A stretch of DNA of 64,000 nucleotides from Rhodocyclales bacterium (GCA_028292505.1 JAQGMF010000030.1:86824-150823), one strand, 5' to 3'; positions 16,873 through 27,338 are shown, numbered from the stretch's first letter. The notes: generated by a model from the letters alone, not told the origin. Numbers and translations: made by a program.

Positions 16873-19599
16873 CTACGCGAAGCTATATGCAAATTGCTTA
16901 TCCGCAACACTGACATCGACCGTTGCGATTGCAGTCCCTTCCATCATCCGCGTCAGGAACTCGCGGCTCAGATCAGGCAGCATGGTGTTGGTCAGGATTG
17001 CGTCGATCATGCGGCCGCCCGATTCGGTCTCGGTGCAACGGCTGACCACCTGCTTAATGACTTCCGGTGTGTAGTTGAAGCTGACCTTGTGACGTGCCTC
17101 GATGCGCTTCTTGATACGATCGAGCTGCAACTTGACGATGCGACCAAGCATTTCGTCGCTGAGCGGATAGTACGGAATCGTCACCAGGCGACCCAGCAAT
17201 GCCGGCGGGAAAATCTTCAGTAACGGTTCGCGCAGCGCCTTGGTGAGGCCTTCGGCGTCGGGCATCAGGTCTGGGTCCTTGCACATGCCTGCAATCAGAT
17301 CGGTGCCCGCATTGGTCGTCAGCAGGATCAGCGTGTTCTTGAAGTCAATGAAGCGACCCTCGCCGTCTTCCATGAAGCCCTTGTCGAAGACCTGGAAGAA
17401 CATTTCGTGCACATCGCTGTGCGCCTTCTCGACTTCATCGAGCAGGACAACGGAATACGGCTTGCGACGTACGGCTTCGGTCAGCACGCCGCCCTCGCCG
17501 TAACCGACATATCCCGGCGGCGCACCCTTGAGCGTGGACACCGTATGCGCTTCCTGGAACTCGCTCATATTGATGGTGATGAGGTTCTGCACACCGCCAT
17601 AGAGCGCTTCGGCAAGCGCCAGCGCGGTCTCCGTCTTGCCGACGCCCGAGGTGCCTGCAAGCATGAAGACACCGATGGGTTTGCTCGGGTTATCGAGTCC
17701 TGCGCGTGAAGTCTGGATGCGCTTGGCGATCATCTCCATGGCATGGTCCTGACCGATCACGCGCGTGGCGAGATTGGCAGCCAGATTAAGCACGGTTTCG
17801 ACTTCGTTGCGCGCCATGCGACCGACCGGAATACCAGTCCAGTCACCGACCACGCTGGCAACAGATTGGTAATCGACGGTCGGCAAAATCAGGGGGCTTT
17901 CACCTTGCAAGGCGGTCAGCTTGTCCTGCACGCCTTTGAGCTGAGCCAGCAGTTCTTCCCTGCTTGCTTGTGGCTCGGCGACAGCCTTGGCTTCTTCGGG
18001 AACGGCTTCGGCAGCCGCCTCCAGCTTGCTGCCCGTGCCTTCGACCGGTTGCAGACCTGCGCGCAGCTTGGCGCGAATGGCCAGCAATTCATCGACCAGG
18101 GTCTTCTCTTCCTTCCAGCGCGCATCGAGGCCAACGAGGCGCTCTTTTTCGTGCGCCAGCAGTTCGGTGCATTGCGCATCGCGTGCTGCCGTGTCGATGC
18201 CAATGGCATTTTCGCGACCGATGATGGCAAGCTCGGTTTCCAGTGCTTCGATACGGCGCTGGCAATCTTCCACTTCGGCAGGCGTGGCGTGCAGGCTCAC
18301 TGCTACACGCGCACAGGCGGTATCGAGCAAGCTCACAGCCTTGTCCGGCAACTGGCGGGCGGGAATGTAGCGGTGCGACAGCTTGACGGCGGCTTCGAGC
18401 GCTTCGTCGAGGATCTGCACCTTGTGGTGTTTTTCCATCATCGTCGCCACGCCACGCAGCATGAGAATGCCCTTCTCTTCCGAAGGCTCGTCGACCTGCA
18501 CGACCTGGAAACGACGCGTCAGCGCCGGGTCTTTCTCAAAGTATTTTTTGTACTCCGCAAAGGTAGTCGCCGCGACCGTGCGCAAGGTGCCACGTGCCAA
18601 CGCCGGCTTGAGCAGGTTGGCCGCATCGCCCGTCCCCGCAGCGCCGCCTGCACCGACCAGAGTATGCGCCTCGTCGATGAACAGGATGATGGGCTTGGGC
18701 GAAGCCTGCACTTCGTCGATGACCTGACGCAGCCGTTGTTCGAATTCGCCCTTCATGCTGGCGCCGGCCTGCAACAGACCGATATCCAATGTGCGTAATT
18801 CGACATCCTTGAGCGAAGGCGGCACGTCGCCTTTGACGATGCGTTGCGCAAAGCCTTCGACCACGGCCGTCTTGCCAACGCCCGCCTCGCCGGTGAGGAT
18901 CGGGTTGTTCTGGCGGCGACGCATGAGGATGTCGATGACCTGGCGAATCTCTTCATCGCGACCGACGATGGGGTCCATCTTGCCGCTGCGCGCTTGCTCG
19001 GTGAGGTCGATCGTGAAGCGCTTGAGCGCGTCCTGCTTACCCATCTGCGCAGGCGCCATCGCATCGCTGGCCTCACCCGGCTGCGAACTCAGCGAGCTGC
19101 CATCGCGCGGTGCCAGTTGCTCTTCCGGCGAGCCGGAAACGATGGCGCGGAATTCTTCGGTCAGCGTGTCGGGGCGGATGCGCTCGAACTGCTTGGTGAT
19201 GCCAAGCAAAGCGTTACGCAGGCTCGGTGTCTTGAGCATGCCGACGATCAGATGGCCGGTGCGCACCTGCGGCTCCTTGAACATCAACGAGCCATAGACC
19301 CAGCCACGTTCCACGGCGTTTTCCAGGTTCGAGGACAGATCGGAGATCGACGTGGAACCACGCGGCAGGCGATCTAATGCGGCCGTCATATCAGCTGCGA
19401 GCCGTGCCGCATCGAGCTCGAAATGCTTGATGACGTGGTGCAGATCCGAGTCCGCGCCCTGCAGTATCTGCTGTAACCAATGGTCGAGCTCAACGTAAGG
19501 ATTGCCACGCAGTTTGCAGAAGACGGTCGCGCCTTCCATGGCTTTGTATGCAAGGCTGTTGAGTTTGCCGAACAAGGCAACCCGGCTGATCTCGCTCAT
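16873..19599 (-). CDS. clpV: T6SS ATPase ClpV (TssH)
   Basis: A 908-residue AAA+ unfoldase that disassembles the contracted TssB/TssC sheath for reuse. The N-terminal Clp-N domain spans about 1-160. The first nucleotide-binding domain has Walker A GEAGVGKT (237-244) and Walker [12 protein letters not shown] coiled middle domain follows, extended by an Ala/Glu-rich segment ([20 protein letters not shown]). The second has [10 protein letters not shown] and [14 protein letters not shown]. The start [20 protein letters not shown] is typical of ClpV and distinguishes it from ClpB, as does its T6SS position. It is the last gene of the minus arm, 78 bases after tssG. Confidence 0.96.
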   Translation of the reverse strand: MSEISRVALFGKLNSLAYKAMEGATVFCKLRGNPYVELDHWLQQILQGADSDLHHVIKHFELDAARLAADMTAALDRLPRGSTSISDLSSNLENAVERGWVYGSLMFKEPQVRTGHLIVGMLKTPSLRNALLGITKQFERIRPDTLTEEFRAIVSGSPEEQLAPRDGSSLSSQPGEASDAMAPAQMGKQDALKRFTIDLTEQARSGKMDPIVGRDEEIRQVIDILMRRRQNNPILTGEAGVGKTAVVEGFAQRIVKGDVPPSLKDVELRTLDIGLLQAGASMKGEFEQRLRQVIDEVQASPKPIILFIDEAHTLVGAGGAAGTGDAANLLKPALARGTLRTVAATTFAEYKKYFEKDPALTRRFQVVQVDEPSEEKGILMLRGVATMMEKHHKVQILDEALEAAVKLSHRYIPARQLPDKAVSLLDTACARVAVSLHATPAEVEDCQRRIEALETELAIIGRENAIGIDTAARDAQCTELLAHEKERLVGLDARWKEEKTLVDELLAIRAKLRAGLQPVEGTGSKLEAAAEAVPEEAKAVAEPQASREELLAQLKGVQDKLTALQGESPLILPTVDYQSVASVVGDWTGIPVGRMARNEVETVLNLAANLATRVIGQDHAMEMIAKRIQTSRAGLDNPSKPIGVFMLAGTSGVGKTETALALAEALYGGVQNLITINMSEFQEAHTVSTLKGAPPGYVGYGEGGVLTEAVRRKPYSVVLLDEVEKAHSDVHEMFFQVFDKGFMEDGEGRFIDFKNTLILLTTNAGTDLIAGMCKDPDLMPDAEGLTKALREPLLKIFPPALLGRLVTIPYYPLSDEMLGRIVKLQLDRIKKRIEARHKVSFNYTPEVIKQVVSRCTETESGGRMIDAILTNTMLPDLSREFLTRMMEGTAIATVDVSVADKQFAYSFA

Positions 19600-19677
19600 A
19601 TGCTATCTCTCCCAAAAATCGCTGGCCCGTGTGAGCTGCGGTAGTTTTTTCTGACGGACCTGTTTAATGACAATGGC

Positions 19678-20733
19678 TTACGCAGCCAGCGCCGAGGAAT
19701 TTCGTCGCTTCAACAAACGCTCCACATCCAGTATCAGCTCGTCTGCGTCGCCAGCCTGTTTGCGCTTGCCGAGCCAGCTGGTCCAGCCCAGGCGTCCCGA
19801 CTTTGCAAGTTCCGTGGCGGGCAATTCCTCGCGCTTGAGCAGCAGGCGCGCATCCCAGAACAATTCGCCATTGGTGTACAGCTTTACCCAGTCGAGCAGC
19901 GCAGGCAATGCCTTGCCGGTCGGCAGGAAATCTTCGAATTGCTGCCAACTCAAAGGACCAACATGCAAACGGAATTTACCCTGGCGATCCCACACGCGTT
20001 TGCCGAGCACCGTCGTGCGTCCCAGCTGTCCGTTGCGCAAACCGGACTGTTGGTCTGTTGGCAGCGCCATCCAGTGACCGACATACTGCTCGACACTGAT
20101 CGGTAGCTTGAAGAACTCCGTCAATATGGCCGCCAGACCGTCGGCATTGCGCACCTGACGACCGAGCGCGCCTGCGTGAAACAGCTTGGCATTGTCGGGA
20201 ACGGCGTCGCGATTACGCAGCGACGGCATGCCATGGCCGACGAGCGCACCGACGTAGATCGAGAAGCGATCATCGGCGCGACGATCGAGGTTCACCGTCG
20301 GTTGCGCCTGCGCCCAGCTGCGATAGAACAGCGCCAGGAAACGGTGATGGATGATGTCGAGGAAACGCGCGAAAGTCGCGTCGCCGATGTGCATCAGGCG
20401 ATGACGTGCGTACTCGGTAAGATGCAGCGGCAAAGGGCCGTTCGGCCCGAGCAGGCCGAAGAAGCGCACTTCCAGCCGTGGCGGTTTGCTGCCCTCACGC
20501 ACGAATGCCGACAAGCTCGACGGCGCGAAGGACATCGAGGGCTCCTGCCCCAGACGAATCGGCTCGTCAGCCGGACGCAGCGCCGTACCCCAACGCGGCT
20601 TGTCCGGAAAATGACATTCGATTTTCCGCATTGCCTGGAAAAAGTCGTAGGCATACGGCTTCTTTTCCAGCGCGTCGAACAGGGCTTGAGAATCGGCTAG
20701 ATGATCGGTCTTTGTCCGCACCGTGGCCCCCAT
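19678..20733 (-). CDS. tssG: T6SS baseplate protein TssG
   Basis: 351 residues from the ATG at 20733; the frame is open further upstream, but that part is merely tssF in another frame and the family is about 330-350 residues long. Recognisable blocks are YAYDFFQAMRKIECHFPDKPRWGTALRPADEPIRLGQ near the start (from about residue 27), LLGPNGPLPLHLTEY and HHRFLALFYRSWAQAQPTV. TssG forms the baseplate wedge with TssE, TssF and TssK. The gene overlaps the end of tssF by 37 bases, implying translational coupling. Confidence 0.93.
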   Translation of the reverse strand: MGATVRTKTDHLADSQALFDALEKKPYAYDFFQAMRKIECHFPDKPRWGTALRPADEPIRLGQEPSMSFAPSSLSAFVREGSKPPRLEVRFFGLLGPNGPLPLHLTEYARHRLMHIGDATFARFLDIIHHRFLALFYRSWAQAQPTVNLDRRADDRFSIYVGALVGHGMPSLRNRDAVPDNAKLFHAGALGRQVRNADGLAAILTEFFKLPISVEQYVGHWMALPTDQQSGLRNGQLGRTTVLGKRVWDRQGKFRLHVGPLSWQQFEDFLPTGKALPALLDWVKLYTNGELFWDARLLLKREELPATELAKSGRLGWTSWLGKRKQAGDADELILDVERLLKRRNSSALAA

Positions 20734-22586
20734 CGCATGATTTGCCCGCGCGTCAGCGAGCGCAATTCCGTTTGCGTAAAGCTGTTGATCGATGCATGCC
20801 GCGCGAAGAAATGCTCCATCACGCAGCCGAATAAAAATGCGCCACCGCCCTCGAATGCCAGCTCGTCGACTTCGAGCGTGACCTGCAAACCGCGGCCGAA
20901 ACAAATCGGCCCAGGGAAAGGCAGACGCGCCACAACGGGCGCCACGCTGACGGATTTCATTCCATCAACCTGACGCTTCAGACCCGAGTCGCCGGTTGTG
21001 GCGTACAGAGCGAGCATCTCGCGCAAGGCGCTGGCGCCTTCTTCGCGATTGGTGTCGAGTAATGACAAATAGTTAAGCGACAAATGACTGATAAGGCGCC
21101 AGGCAACCGAGCCCTCGGCGAGCATCGAGTACGGCCGTGACGGGCCGCGCACGCTGCGGATCGACTCGACGGGCGCAGCGATGTCCAGCGTGAAGTCGGT
21201 CTTGCCGCCTCCCAGCGGCATGAGGATAGGCAGGTCGCGATTGGTGCACAAGGACTGGATCGAGAGCTGACGCAGATCGGTACGATACGGCGCTTCGCGC
21301 GGATCGACCAGCGACAGGAAAACCTCGCTACCGATATAGCCGGTACGCGGTCCGGTACGCTTCTGCTTTTCCGAATACAGACGCGGCTCGCGGCGCGTCG
21401 TGTAGTAGGCATTGTCGTGACCGAGGTCGGAGTGATAGTCCGCATAGAACGGCAGGAAGCGCTGTTCGTCGCGCGCGCCCGCAGCGTGGCCGCTCACTTC
21501 GGTCAGCTCATAGATTTCGTAATCGAGCGGACTGGTGCGATCAGGCACGACGTGAAATTCGTGCGAGCTATCGTTGACGTGAATACGATCGGCACGCTTG
21601 TGAAAGAGGTTGATCGCCGGCGTACAGTGCAACAGCAGATTGCCGGCATCGACGACGCTCTCAAGCATCGCATCGCCCTGCCCGAACAAGATCACCACTT
21701 CCACTTCGGTGACGGCGTGCGCCAGAGCTGGCGCAAGATCCGAGACCTCGAAAAACATGAAACGCTCGGGGAAAGAGAAGTATTCCTGCAACAAACGATA
21801 GCCGCCGAAGCCGCGCGACTTGATCGGCAGCAGCGCTTGCTCATCGTCGAAGCCGGTAAGCTGGACTTTTTCCGGTGGAATGAAATGTTGCCAGGCGGGT
21901 GTCGCCGTGCCAGCGGGAACCACCAGGGCGCCGAGCGTTGATGCGCCAATCAATTCGCATAATTTGTAAGCGATATCCTGCGCCCCGCCCAGATGCAAGG
22001 GCAGACGATCGAGACTCAATTGATTAAAGGTCAAGCCACCGGTCGTGCGCAGCGTGAAACGCAAACCGCCTTTGACGCGTCCGCGCAATGGCAATTTGGA
22101 TAGGGGCAGATCCGCGGCAAAGCTGAAGTAGCGTGCCTGCGTCAATTCCAGCGGCCACAGCTGGATTTCATGCGCGGTGCGGAATTCGCAGGCTGCGCCA
22201 TCCGAGCCTGCAGCACGGCCCAGATCGCTGCGCAGCGGCGCGCCGCGCGGCAAGGTGAAGCCCTTGGCGAGATTGGTTTCACCAAGGATCGGGTTGAATT
22301 GTGCGATGAGCATCGATGGCGTGGGGGCCAGATAGTGCGGATGCAACATCTCCAGCAGACGCTGTGTGAAACGCGGGAACTCGGCGTCGAGTTTGAGTTG
22401 TACGCGCGCGGCGAGGAAACCCGCGCCTTCGAGCAGGCGTTCTACATACGGGTCGGCAACCTCGATGCCATCCATGCCGAGACGCGCCGCGACTTTCGGA
22501 AACTGGCGCGCGAACTCGGCGCCCATTTCACGCAAGTGTTGCAGTTCGAGGTTGTAGTAGCGCAGCAGGCGCGGGTCCATGCCCAT
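20697..22586 (-). CDS. tssF: T6SS baseplate protein TssF
   Basis: A 629-residue protein, the normal TssF length. The N-terminus MDPRLLRYYNLELQHLREMG and the blocks DPYVERLLEGAGFLAARVQLKLDAEFPRF and LLEMLHPHYLAPTPSM are typical. TssF is the largest wedge component, shares ancestry with phage gp6, and two copies with one TssG contact TssE and TssK. The gene follows tssE with a 27-base gap and overlaps tssG. Confidence 0.95.
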   Translation of the reverse strand: MGMDPRLLRYYNLELQHLREMGAEFARQFPKVAARLGMDGIEVADPYVERLLEGAGFLAARVQLKLDAEFPRFTQRLLEMLHPHYLAPTPSMLIAQFNPILGETNLAKGFTLPRGAPLRSDLGRAAGSDGAACEFRTAHEIQLWPLELTQARYFSFAADLPLSKLPLRGRVKGGLRFTLRTTGGLTFNQLSLDRLPLHLGGAQDIAYKLCELIGASTLGALVVPAGTATPAWQHFIPPEKVQLTGFDDEQALLPIKSRGFGGYRLLQEYFSFPERFMFFEVSDLAPALAHAVTEVEVVILFGQGDAMLESVVDAGNLLLHCTPAINLFHKRADRIHVNDSSHEFHVVPDRTSPLDYEIYELTEVSGHAAGARDEQRFLPFYADYHSDLGHDNAYYTTRREPRLYSEKQKRTGPRTGYIGSEVFLSLVDPREAPYRTDLRQLSIQSLCTNRDLPILMPLGGGKTDFTLDIAAPVESIRSVRGPSRPYSMLAEGSVAWRLISHLSLNYLSLLDTNREEGASALREMLALYATTGDSGLKRQVDGMKSVSVAPVVARLPFPGPICFGRGLQVTLEVDELAFEGGGAFLFGCVMEHFFARHASINSFTQTELRSLTRGQIMRWGPRCGQRPII

Positions 22587-22613
22587 GTCAGCGACTGCCT
22601 CTCATCATCCTGC

Positions 22614-23123
22614 TCATCGCCCACTCATTTCATTGATCTGTACCTGGCCGGTTTCCAGGTCAACTTCGGTACGCAACATCAATTCGAGCGGCACCGGCTG
22701 CGCCCAGATCGACGCTTCGATTCTGACGCTGACGACATTATGCCAATCGAGTACGCTTTCCTGCTGCACCGCTTCGACACGCAAAGTGCCATCGACGATG
22801 CGCGGTTCAAATGCCAGCAGCGCCTCGCGCACGGCTTGTTCGAGATCGGTGACGTCCAGCGATGACGCCGTTTCGCCGGAGAACGATGGCATACCGTAAT
22901 TGAGTACCGAACGCTCGGCTTCCGGGTAGTCGCTCAGACCATCGCGCTCCGACGGGCGCGTAGCATTGAGCAGCCAGGAAAGATCGCGCAGCACCGCCTC
23001 GCGCAACTGCGGTTTGGTCAGAATGCGGCTTTCCTTGGGCTCCTGCTTTTGATCCGGATGGTCGTCTCTCAGCCTGTCCAGTAAAGCCGGTTGCAGACGA
23101 TCCTGCGGCAACAACTCAGCCAT
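22614..23123 (-). CDS. tssE: T6SS baseplate protein TssE (gp25-like)
   Basis: A 169-residue gp25-like wedge protein that links the sheath to the baseplate. The C-terminal gp25 domain is clear (LEQAVREALLAFEPRIVDGTLRVE, then IEASIWAQPVPLELMLRTEV). The N-terminal tail (LLPQDRLQPALLDRLRDDHP) is the usual TssE start. Its ATG overlaps the end of tagJ by 8 bases, so the two are probably translationally coupled. Confidence 0.93.
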   Translation of the reverse strand: MAELLPQDRLQPALLDRLRDDHPDQKQEPKESRILTKPQLREAVLRDLSWLLNATRPSERDGLSDYPEAERSVLNYGMPSFSGETASSLDVTDLEQAVREALLAFEPRIVDGTLRVEAVQQESVLDWHNVVSVRIEASIWAQPVPLELMLRTEVDLETGQVQINEMSGR

Positions 23124-23964
23124 CGACGGCGCCCGAGGTCTGCGTGGCCTCGTCCTCGCTAGGCTGTGGCACCAGCTCGATCTTGCGCGTATCCATCAGC
23201 GCGAAGTCGCCCGTGTCGGTGGTCCACAAACGCTGACCTGAGCCATGAAAGACCCCTGTTGCAACCTCGTCCCACTCCGTCTTGCGCGCAAGTTTGACGA
23301 GGCCATCGGCGCTAGATTGCGAGCCGGGGTAGCGTGTCGGAATGACGCCGACCGTTTCACCGCCGTTCGCGAACTGGAAATGCGCAGGCGACCAGACCAC
23401 GTCGCGCAAGTCCGCAGGCTCTTCGATATCGATCTGGTTCAGACGCGAAAAAGGCACCCAGTAGTAGCGGCCGTTGATAACCGCTTCGCATACCGGACCG
23501 AGACGCATGTCGGCATCGGCAATCCACTCGAAGGGTTTTCCATCGATCTGCCCGGCAGTCGCGGGGGCCATCTCGAATGCCTGCTCGCGCAGGACAAGTG
23601 CGCCAGCCTCGTCACCGCGACCGGCAACCAGCATCGACTCGATCAGTAAAGCCAGCCATTGCTCAGGCTGCCCGAATATGACAGGTGACTTTCGCCCCTC
23701 GAACACTTCAGCACGCAATACTTCGCAGCGCACCGCCTCGCGATACATCTGCGCCATCGCCAGGGCCGAAGCATCGAGCTCGGCAGCGACGTTCAACTGC
23801 GTCAGCGCACGATCCCATTGACCGAGTACAGACAACAACTGGAACAGGAAAATACGCAGCTTGGCGTCGGACGGATTGGAACGGATACCCGCTTGGAGCA
23901 GCGCCAGAGCCGCTTCAGGATCACCGACTCCAAGGCTCTTTTCGGCTTCTGCGATGGTGCTCAT
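23116..23964 (-). CDS. tagJ: T6SS accessory protein TagJ (ImpE)
   Basis: A 282-residue ImpE/SciE-type protein. The N-terminal half is helical and TPR-like (EKSLGVGDPEAALALLQAGIRSNPSDAKLRIFLFQLLSVLGQWDRALTQL). The C-terminal half carries the conserved PFEWIADADMRLGPVCEAVINGRYYWVPF block. In other species TagJ binds the sheath protein TssB and helps ClpV recognise contracted sheath. It occurs only in some T6SS subtypes. It lies between hcp copy 2 and tssE. Confidence 0.9.
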   Translation of the reverse strand: MSTIAEAEKSLGVGDPEAALALLQAGIRSNPSDAKLRIFLFQLLSVLGQWDRALTQLNVAAELDASALAMAQMYREAVRCEVLRAEVFEGRKSPVIFGQPEQWLALLIESMLVAGRGDEAGALVLREQAFEMAPATAGQIDGKPFEWIADADMRLGPVCEAVINGRYYWVPFSRLNQIDIEEPADLRDVVWSPAHFQFANGGETVGVIPTRYPGSQSSADGLVKLARKTEWDEVATGVFHGSGQRLWTTDTGDFALMDTRKIELVPQPSEDEATQTSGAVDG

Positions 23965-24017
23965 GTGCGCTACCTCGATAGGACTTCGGAATGCTGTTTG
24001 AAGACTGCGCCAGGGCG

Positions 24018-24521
24018 TTATGACGGACTAATATCGGTTTCAAACAGCGAGGCGCCACGCGATCCGCCCCTAGACTCCTGTCCCTGGTACTGCACGGAAA
24101 TCTTCTGGAAGCCGATGGCCACCGTCTCGATAATGGTCTCGCCGTCCGCCGCCATCTCCAGATCGACCGAGCGGATCTGCGCCTTCTCCATGACAATCTT
24201 GAGATATTCGACCGGGTCTGCACCGCCCGCCTTGCGCACAGTGAGTACGGCTTTCTTGATCGCCTCGTTGGCACGCAGCGCGACCATCAGTGCTGTCGTC
24301 GCGCTATCGACGTCCTTGGTGAAAGTCAGCTCGCTGACGCTAACCTGGTTCGAGCCTGCCGCCTTGCTACCTGCGGTTACGCTGGCGCTGGCATTGCCGC
24401 GCATGCCCCAGGACCACGAGAGAACCTGTATTTCGTCCGGGTGCGCGCTGTCGGTCGAGTCGCCCTTGATCGGCCCCGTCCTCGCACCGTCGATCTTCAT
24501 GAACATGTCGCCGGCGGCCAT
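24018..24521 (-). CDS. Hcp tube protein, second paralogue
   Basis: A 167-residue Hcp-family protein (MFMKIDGARTGPIKGDSTDS, then EIQVLSWSWGMRGNASA and VLTVRKAGGADPVEYLKIVME). Hcp hexamers stack into the inner tube that is fired through the sheath, and can carry small effectors. It differs clearly from the neighbouring Hcp (24642), particularly in the C-terminal tail (YQGQESRGGSRGASLFETDISPS). It may be a minor tube protein or an effector-specific carrier. It ends 53 bases before tagJ. Confidence 0.9.
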   Translation of the reverse strand: MAAGDMFMKIDGARTGPIKGDSTDSAHPDEIQVLSWSWGMRGNASASVTAGSKAAGSNQVSVSELTFTKDVDSATTALMVALRANEAIKKAVLTVRKAGGADPVEYLKIVMEKAQIRSVDLEMAADGETIIETVAIGFQKISVQYQGQESRGGSRGASLFETDISPS

Positions 24522-24592
24522 TTATGTTCCTAACAAGATGATGACAAATCAATACGAGTGCAAACCGACGCAGACTGCGCGGGAAACACAAA

Positions 24593-24628
24593 CGGGGCGC
24601 GGAACGCCAACAGGCGCGCCGCACCCCG
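24593..24628 (-). terminator. GC-rich hairpin between the two hcp genes
   Basis: On the minus strand, immediately after hcp copy 1, CGGGGTGCGG and CCGCGCCCCG form a long GC-rich stem, followed by TTTGTGTTT. This may partly terminate transcription or protect the 3' end. Either would raise the upstream hcp transcript over the downstream genes, as Hcp is needed in large excess. Confidence 0.5.
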
Positions 24629-24641
24629 ACCGGACAACAAA

Positions 24642-25127
24642 TCAGCCGATGGCCTTGTTGGCGGGAATGTCCCACGCTGCCGTGGAAGTCTTGCCTGCCG
24701 CGCCCTTGGCGTCCTGTTCGGTGTACTCGACCTTGAACTTGGCGAAGTTCAGCGAAACGTTCTCGGTCAGGCGGTCTTCGCCGCCGCTGCCGCCCGTCGA
24801 CAGCGAGCTGACGATCAGGTCTTCCAGGGTGATCTTGAGGTATTCGAGCGGGCTGTCGCCGGCCTTGCGCACCGTCAGCACGGCCTTGTCGTAGTGTGTG
24901 CCCTTCGAAGCCGCCAGGATCAGCGGGGTCGTCGATTTGTCGACGTACTTGGTGATGGAGATGTCCTGCACGCTGACCTTGCCGGCACCAGCGCCGGTTC
25001 CCTGGTGTGCGTTGCCCGACTGCGACAGGCCCCAGCTCCATGCCAGGACGTCGATTTCTTTAGCGTGCTTGTCGTCCTTTGATTCGCCTTCAATGTTGCC
25101 AATCTTGATGAACATATCGACTGCCAT
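24642..25127 (-). CDS. hcp: Hcp tube protein, main copy
   Basis: A 161-residue Hcp (TssD) with the typical MAVDMFIKIGNIEGESKDDK start, EIDVLAWSWGLSQSG, SVQDISITKYVDKSTTPLI and VLTVRKAGDSPLEYLKITLED. The hexameric ring is the building block of the T6SS inner tube and is exported. Its position between tssC and the second hcp, with its own upstream gap of 157 bases and a downstream hairpin, fits strong expression. Length and motifs are normal. Confidence 0.95.
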   Translation of the reverse strand: MAVDMFIKIGNIEGESKDDKHAKEIDVLAWSWGLSQSGNAHQGTGAGAGKVSVQDISITKYVDKSTTPLILAASKGTHYDKAVLTVRKAGDSPLEYLKITLEDLIVSSLSTGGSGGEDRLTENVSLNFAKFKVEYTEQDAKGAAGKTSTAAWDIPANKAIG

Positions 25128-25284
25128 GATTACTCCCCAGAAGTTAGCTGACTAAACACAAACGAGGCATAAACGAGGTTGAGGCCTTGCCGCCACACCA
25201 ACGCAGCCGACAAATTACAACCGTGAACACCACAACTTTCAAACCGGCCTGAAGGCAGCATCGCCGCGCTGCCCTCTCGAAAAA

Positions 25285-26778
25285 TCATGCCGCCTTGGCC
25301 GAAGGCAGCTTGGAAACGAGACGCAGCGAAACGGTCAAACCTTCGAGCTGGTAATGCGGACGCAGGAAGAACTTGGCGGAGTAGTAACCGGGGTTGCCCT
25401 CCACTTCTTCCACCACGACCTCGGCAGCCGAGAGAGGGCGACGTGCCTTCGTTTCTTCTGACGAGTGCGCAGGATCCCCATCGACGTAGTTCATGATCCA
25501 GTTCTGCAGCCAGCGCGCCATATCGTCCTTTTCCTTGAAGGAGCCGACCTTGTCGCGCACGATGCATTTCAGATAATGCGCAAAGCGGCAGCAGGCGAAC
25601 AGGTAAGGCAGACGTGCTGCCAAATTGGCGTTGGCGGTCGCATCCGCATCGTCGTACTCGGCAGGTTTCTGCAGGGACTGGGCGCCGATGAAGGCAGCAA
25701 AGTCGGAGTTCTTCTTGTGGATCAGCGGCATGAAACCGCTCTTTGCCAGTTCCGCTTCGCGACGGTCGCTGATGGCGATTTCGGTCGGGCACTTCATATC
25801 CACACCGCCATCGTCAGTCGGGAAGGAATGCACCGGCAGGCCTTCGACCGAGCCGCCCGACTCGATGCCGCGAATCCGCGAGCACCAGCCGTACTGCTTG
25901 AACGAGCGGTTGATATTCACCGCCATCGCATAAGCCGAGTTCGCCCATGTGTATTTGCTGTGATCGGCCGCGCCGGTATCTTCCTCGAAGTCGAATTCTT
26001 CGACCGGGTTGGTCTTCACACCATAAGGAATACGGCCGAGGAAACGCGGCATGGCCAGACCAATGTAACGCGCGTCGTCGGAGGCGCGCAGCGAACGCCA
26101 GCCGGCGTATTCGGGCGTCGAGAAAATCTTGGTCAGATCGCGTGGGTTGGCGAGTTCCTGCCACGATTCCATCTGCATAGTCGTCGGCGATGCGCCGGAG
26201 ATGAAAGGCGAATGTGCGGCGGCACAGACCTTGGCCATTTCGCCGAGCAGTTCCACGTCGGGCGGGCTGTGATCGAAGTGGTAGTCGCCGACGATGCAGC
26301 CGAAAGGCTCGCCGCCGAACTGGCCGTACTCTTCTTCATAGACGCGCTTGAACAACGGGCTTTGATCCCAGGCGGTACCTTTGTAACGCTTGAGCGTCTT
26401 GCCAAGATCGACCTTGGAGATGTTCATGACGCGAATCTTCAGTTGCTCGTCGGTCTCGGTGTTGTTGACCAGATGATGCAGGCCGCGCCAGGCGCCTTCC
26501 AGTTTCTGGAAATCGGCGTGGTGCATGATCTGGTTGATCTGCTCGGAGAGTTTTTGATCAAGCTCGGCGATGATCGCCTCGATCGACTTGACAACGTCAT
26601 TACCAATCAGAGAGGTCTGCGACAAGGCCTGCTCGGCCAGGGTGCGCACCGCGCGCGAAACGGCATCGCGCGCTTCGTCGGTCTTGGGTTTGAATTCACG
26701 TTGCAGCAGCGAGTCTAGCTCGCCACCTTCGACCACCACCCCTGTCGAGGCTTCGTTTTGTGCTTTCGATTCAGCCAT
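25285..26778 (-). CDS. tssC: T6SS sheath large subunit TssC
   Basis: A 497-residue TssC/VipB protein that polymerises with TssB into the contractile sheath. Family blocks include FQKLEGAWRGLHHLVNNTETD, SPLFKRVYEEEYGQFGGEPFG, FISGASPTTMQMESWQELAN, ADHSKYTWANSAYAMAVNIN and the C-terminal VEEVEGNPGYYSAKFFLRPH. Length and order are normal. It follows tssB by 56 bases. Confidence 0.96.
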   Translation of the reverse strand: MAESKAQNEASTGVVVEGGELDSLLQREFKPKTDEARDAVSRAVRTLAEQALSQTSLIGNDVVKSIEAIIAELDQKLSEQINQIMHHADFQKLEGAWRGLHHLVNNTETDEQLKIRVMNISKVDLGKTLKRYKGTAWDQSPLFKRVYEEEYGQFGGEPFGCIVGDYHFDHSPPDVELLGEMAKVCAAAHSPFISGASPTTMQMESWQELANPRDLTKIFSTPEYAGWRSLRASDDARYIGLAMPRFLGRIPYGVKTNPVEEFDFEEDTGAADHSKYTWANSAYAMAVNINRSFKQYGWCSRIRGIESGGSVEGLPVHSFPTDDGGVDMKCPTEIAISDRREAELAKSGFMPLIHKKNSDFAAFIGAQSLQKPAEYDDADATANANLAARLPYLFACCRFAHYLKCIVRDKVGSFKEKDDMARWLQNWIMNYVDGDPAHSSEETKARRPLSAAEVVVEEVEGNPGYYSAKFFLRPHYQLEGLTVSLRLVSKLPSAKAA

Positions 26779-26834
26779 GCTGAACTCCTCTAATTCTCAA
26801 AATGAATACGAACGTCCGGGCGCCTAAATACTAC

Positions 26835-27338
26835 TTAGGCGGCATCCTCGGGCTTGGGCGCAGTGGCGAGGCTTTGCAGCAGCACCGGGTCCTGCAGCAC
26901 CTTGGCGATGAGATCTTCAGCGCCGCTCTTGCCATCCATGTACGTAATCAGATTGGATAATTGCTGACGCGCCGTGAGCAGCTTGTTGAGCGAGTCGACC
27001 TTGCGCGCCACGGCGGCCGGCGAGAAATCGTCCATGCTGTCGAAAGTCAGCTCGACGTTGAGGCTGCCCTCGCCGGTAAGCGTGTTGGGCACCTGAAAGG
27101 CTACGCGCGGTTTCATCGATTTCATGCGGCTGTCGAAGTTGTCGACGTCGATTTCGAGGAACTTGCGATCCGCAACCGGCGCCAGCGGTTCGGCGGGTTT
27201 GCCGGAGAGGTCGGCGAGCACACCCATTACGAAAGGCAGCTGGACTTTCTTCTCTGCACCGTACAGCTCGACGTCATACTCGATCTGGACACGCGGGGCA
27301 CGATTGCGTGCGATGAATTTCTGACTGCTGGTCGCCAT
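26835..27338 (-). CDS. tssB: T6SS sheath small subunit TssB
   Basis: A 167-residue TssB/VipA protein. The motifs RNRAPRVQIEYDVELYGAEKKVQLPFVMGVLADLSG, FLEIDVDNFDSRMKSMKPRV and LLTARQQLSNLITYMDGK are diagnostic. It pairs with TssC to form the sheath, and its helix is the usual contact for TagJ. It lies between tssA and tssC. Confidence 0.96.
   Translation of the reverse strand: MATSSQKFIARNRAPRVQIEYDVELYGAEKKVQLPFVMGVLADLSGKPAEPLAPVADRKFLEIDVDNFDSRMKSMKPRVAFQVPNTLTGEGSLNVELTFDSMDDFSPAAVARKVDSLNKLLTARQQLSNLITYMDGKSGAEDLIAKVLQDPVLLQSLATAPKPEDAA

Noticed and set aside
17743..18798. 351-codon plus-strand frame opposite clpV
   Set aside because: It is antisense to conserved AAA+ motifs and has no plausible start context or domain.
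20734..20904. 57-residue N-terminal extension of TssG
   Set aside because: It overlaps tssF deeply and exceeds normal TssG length.
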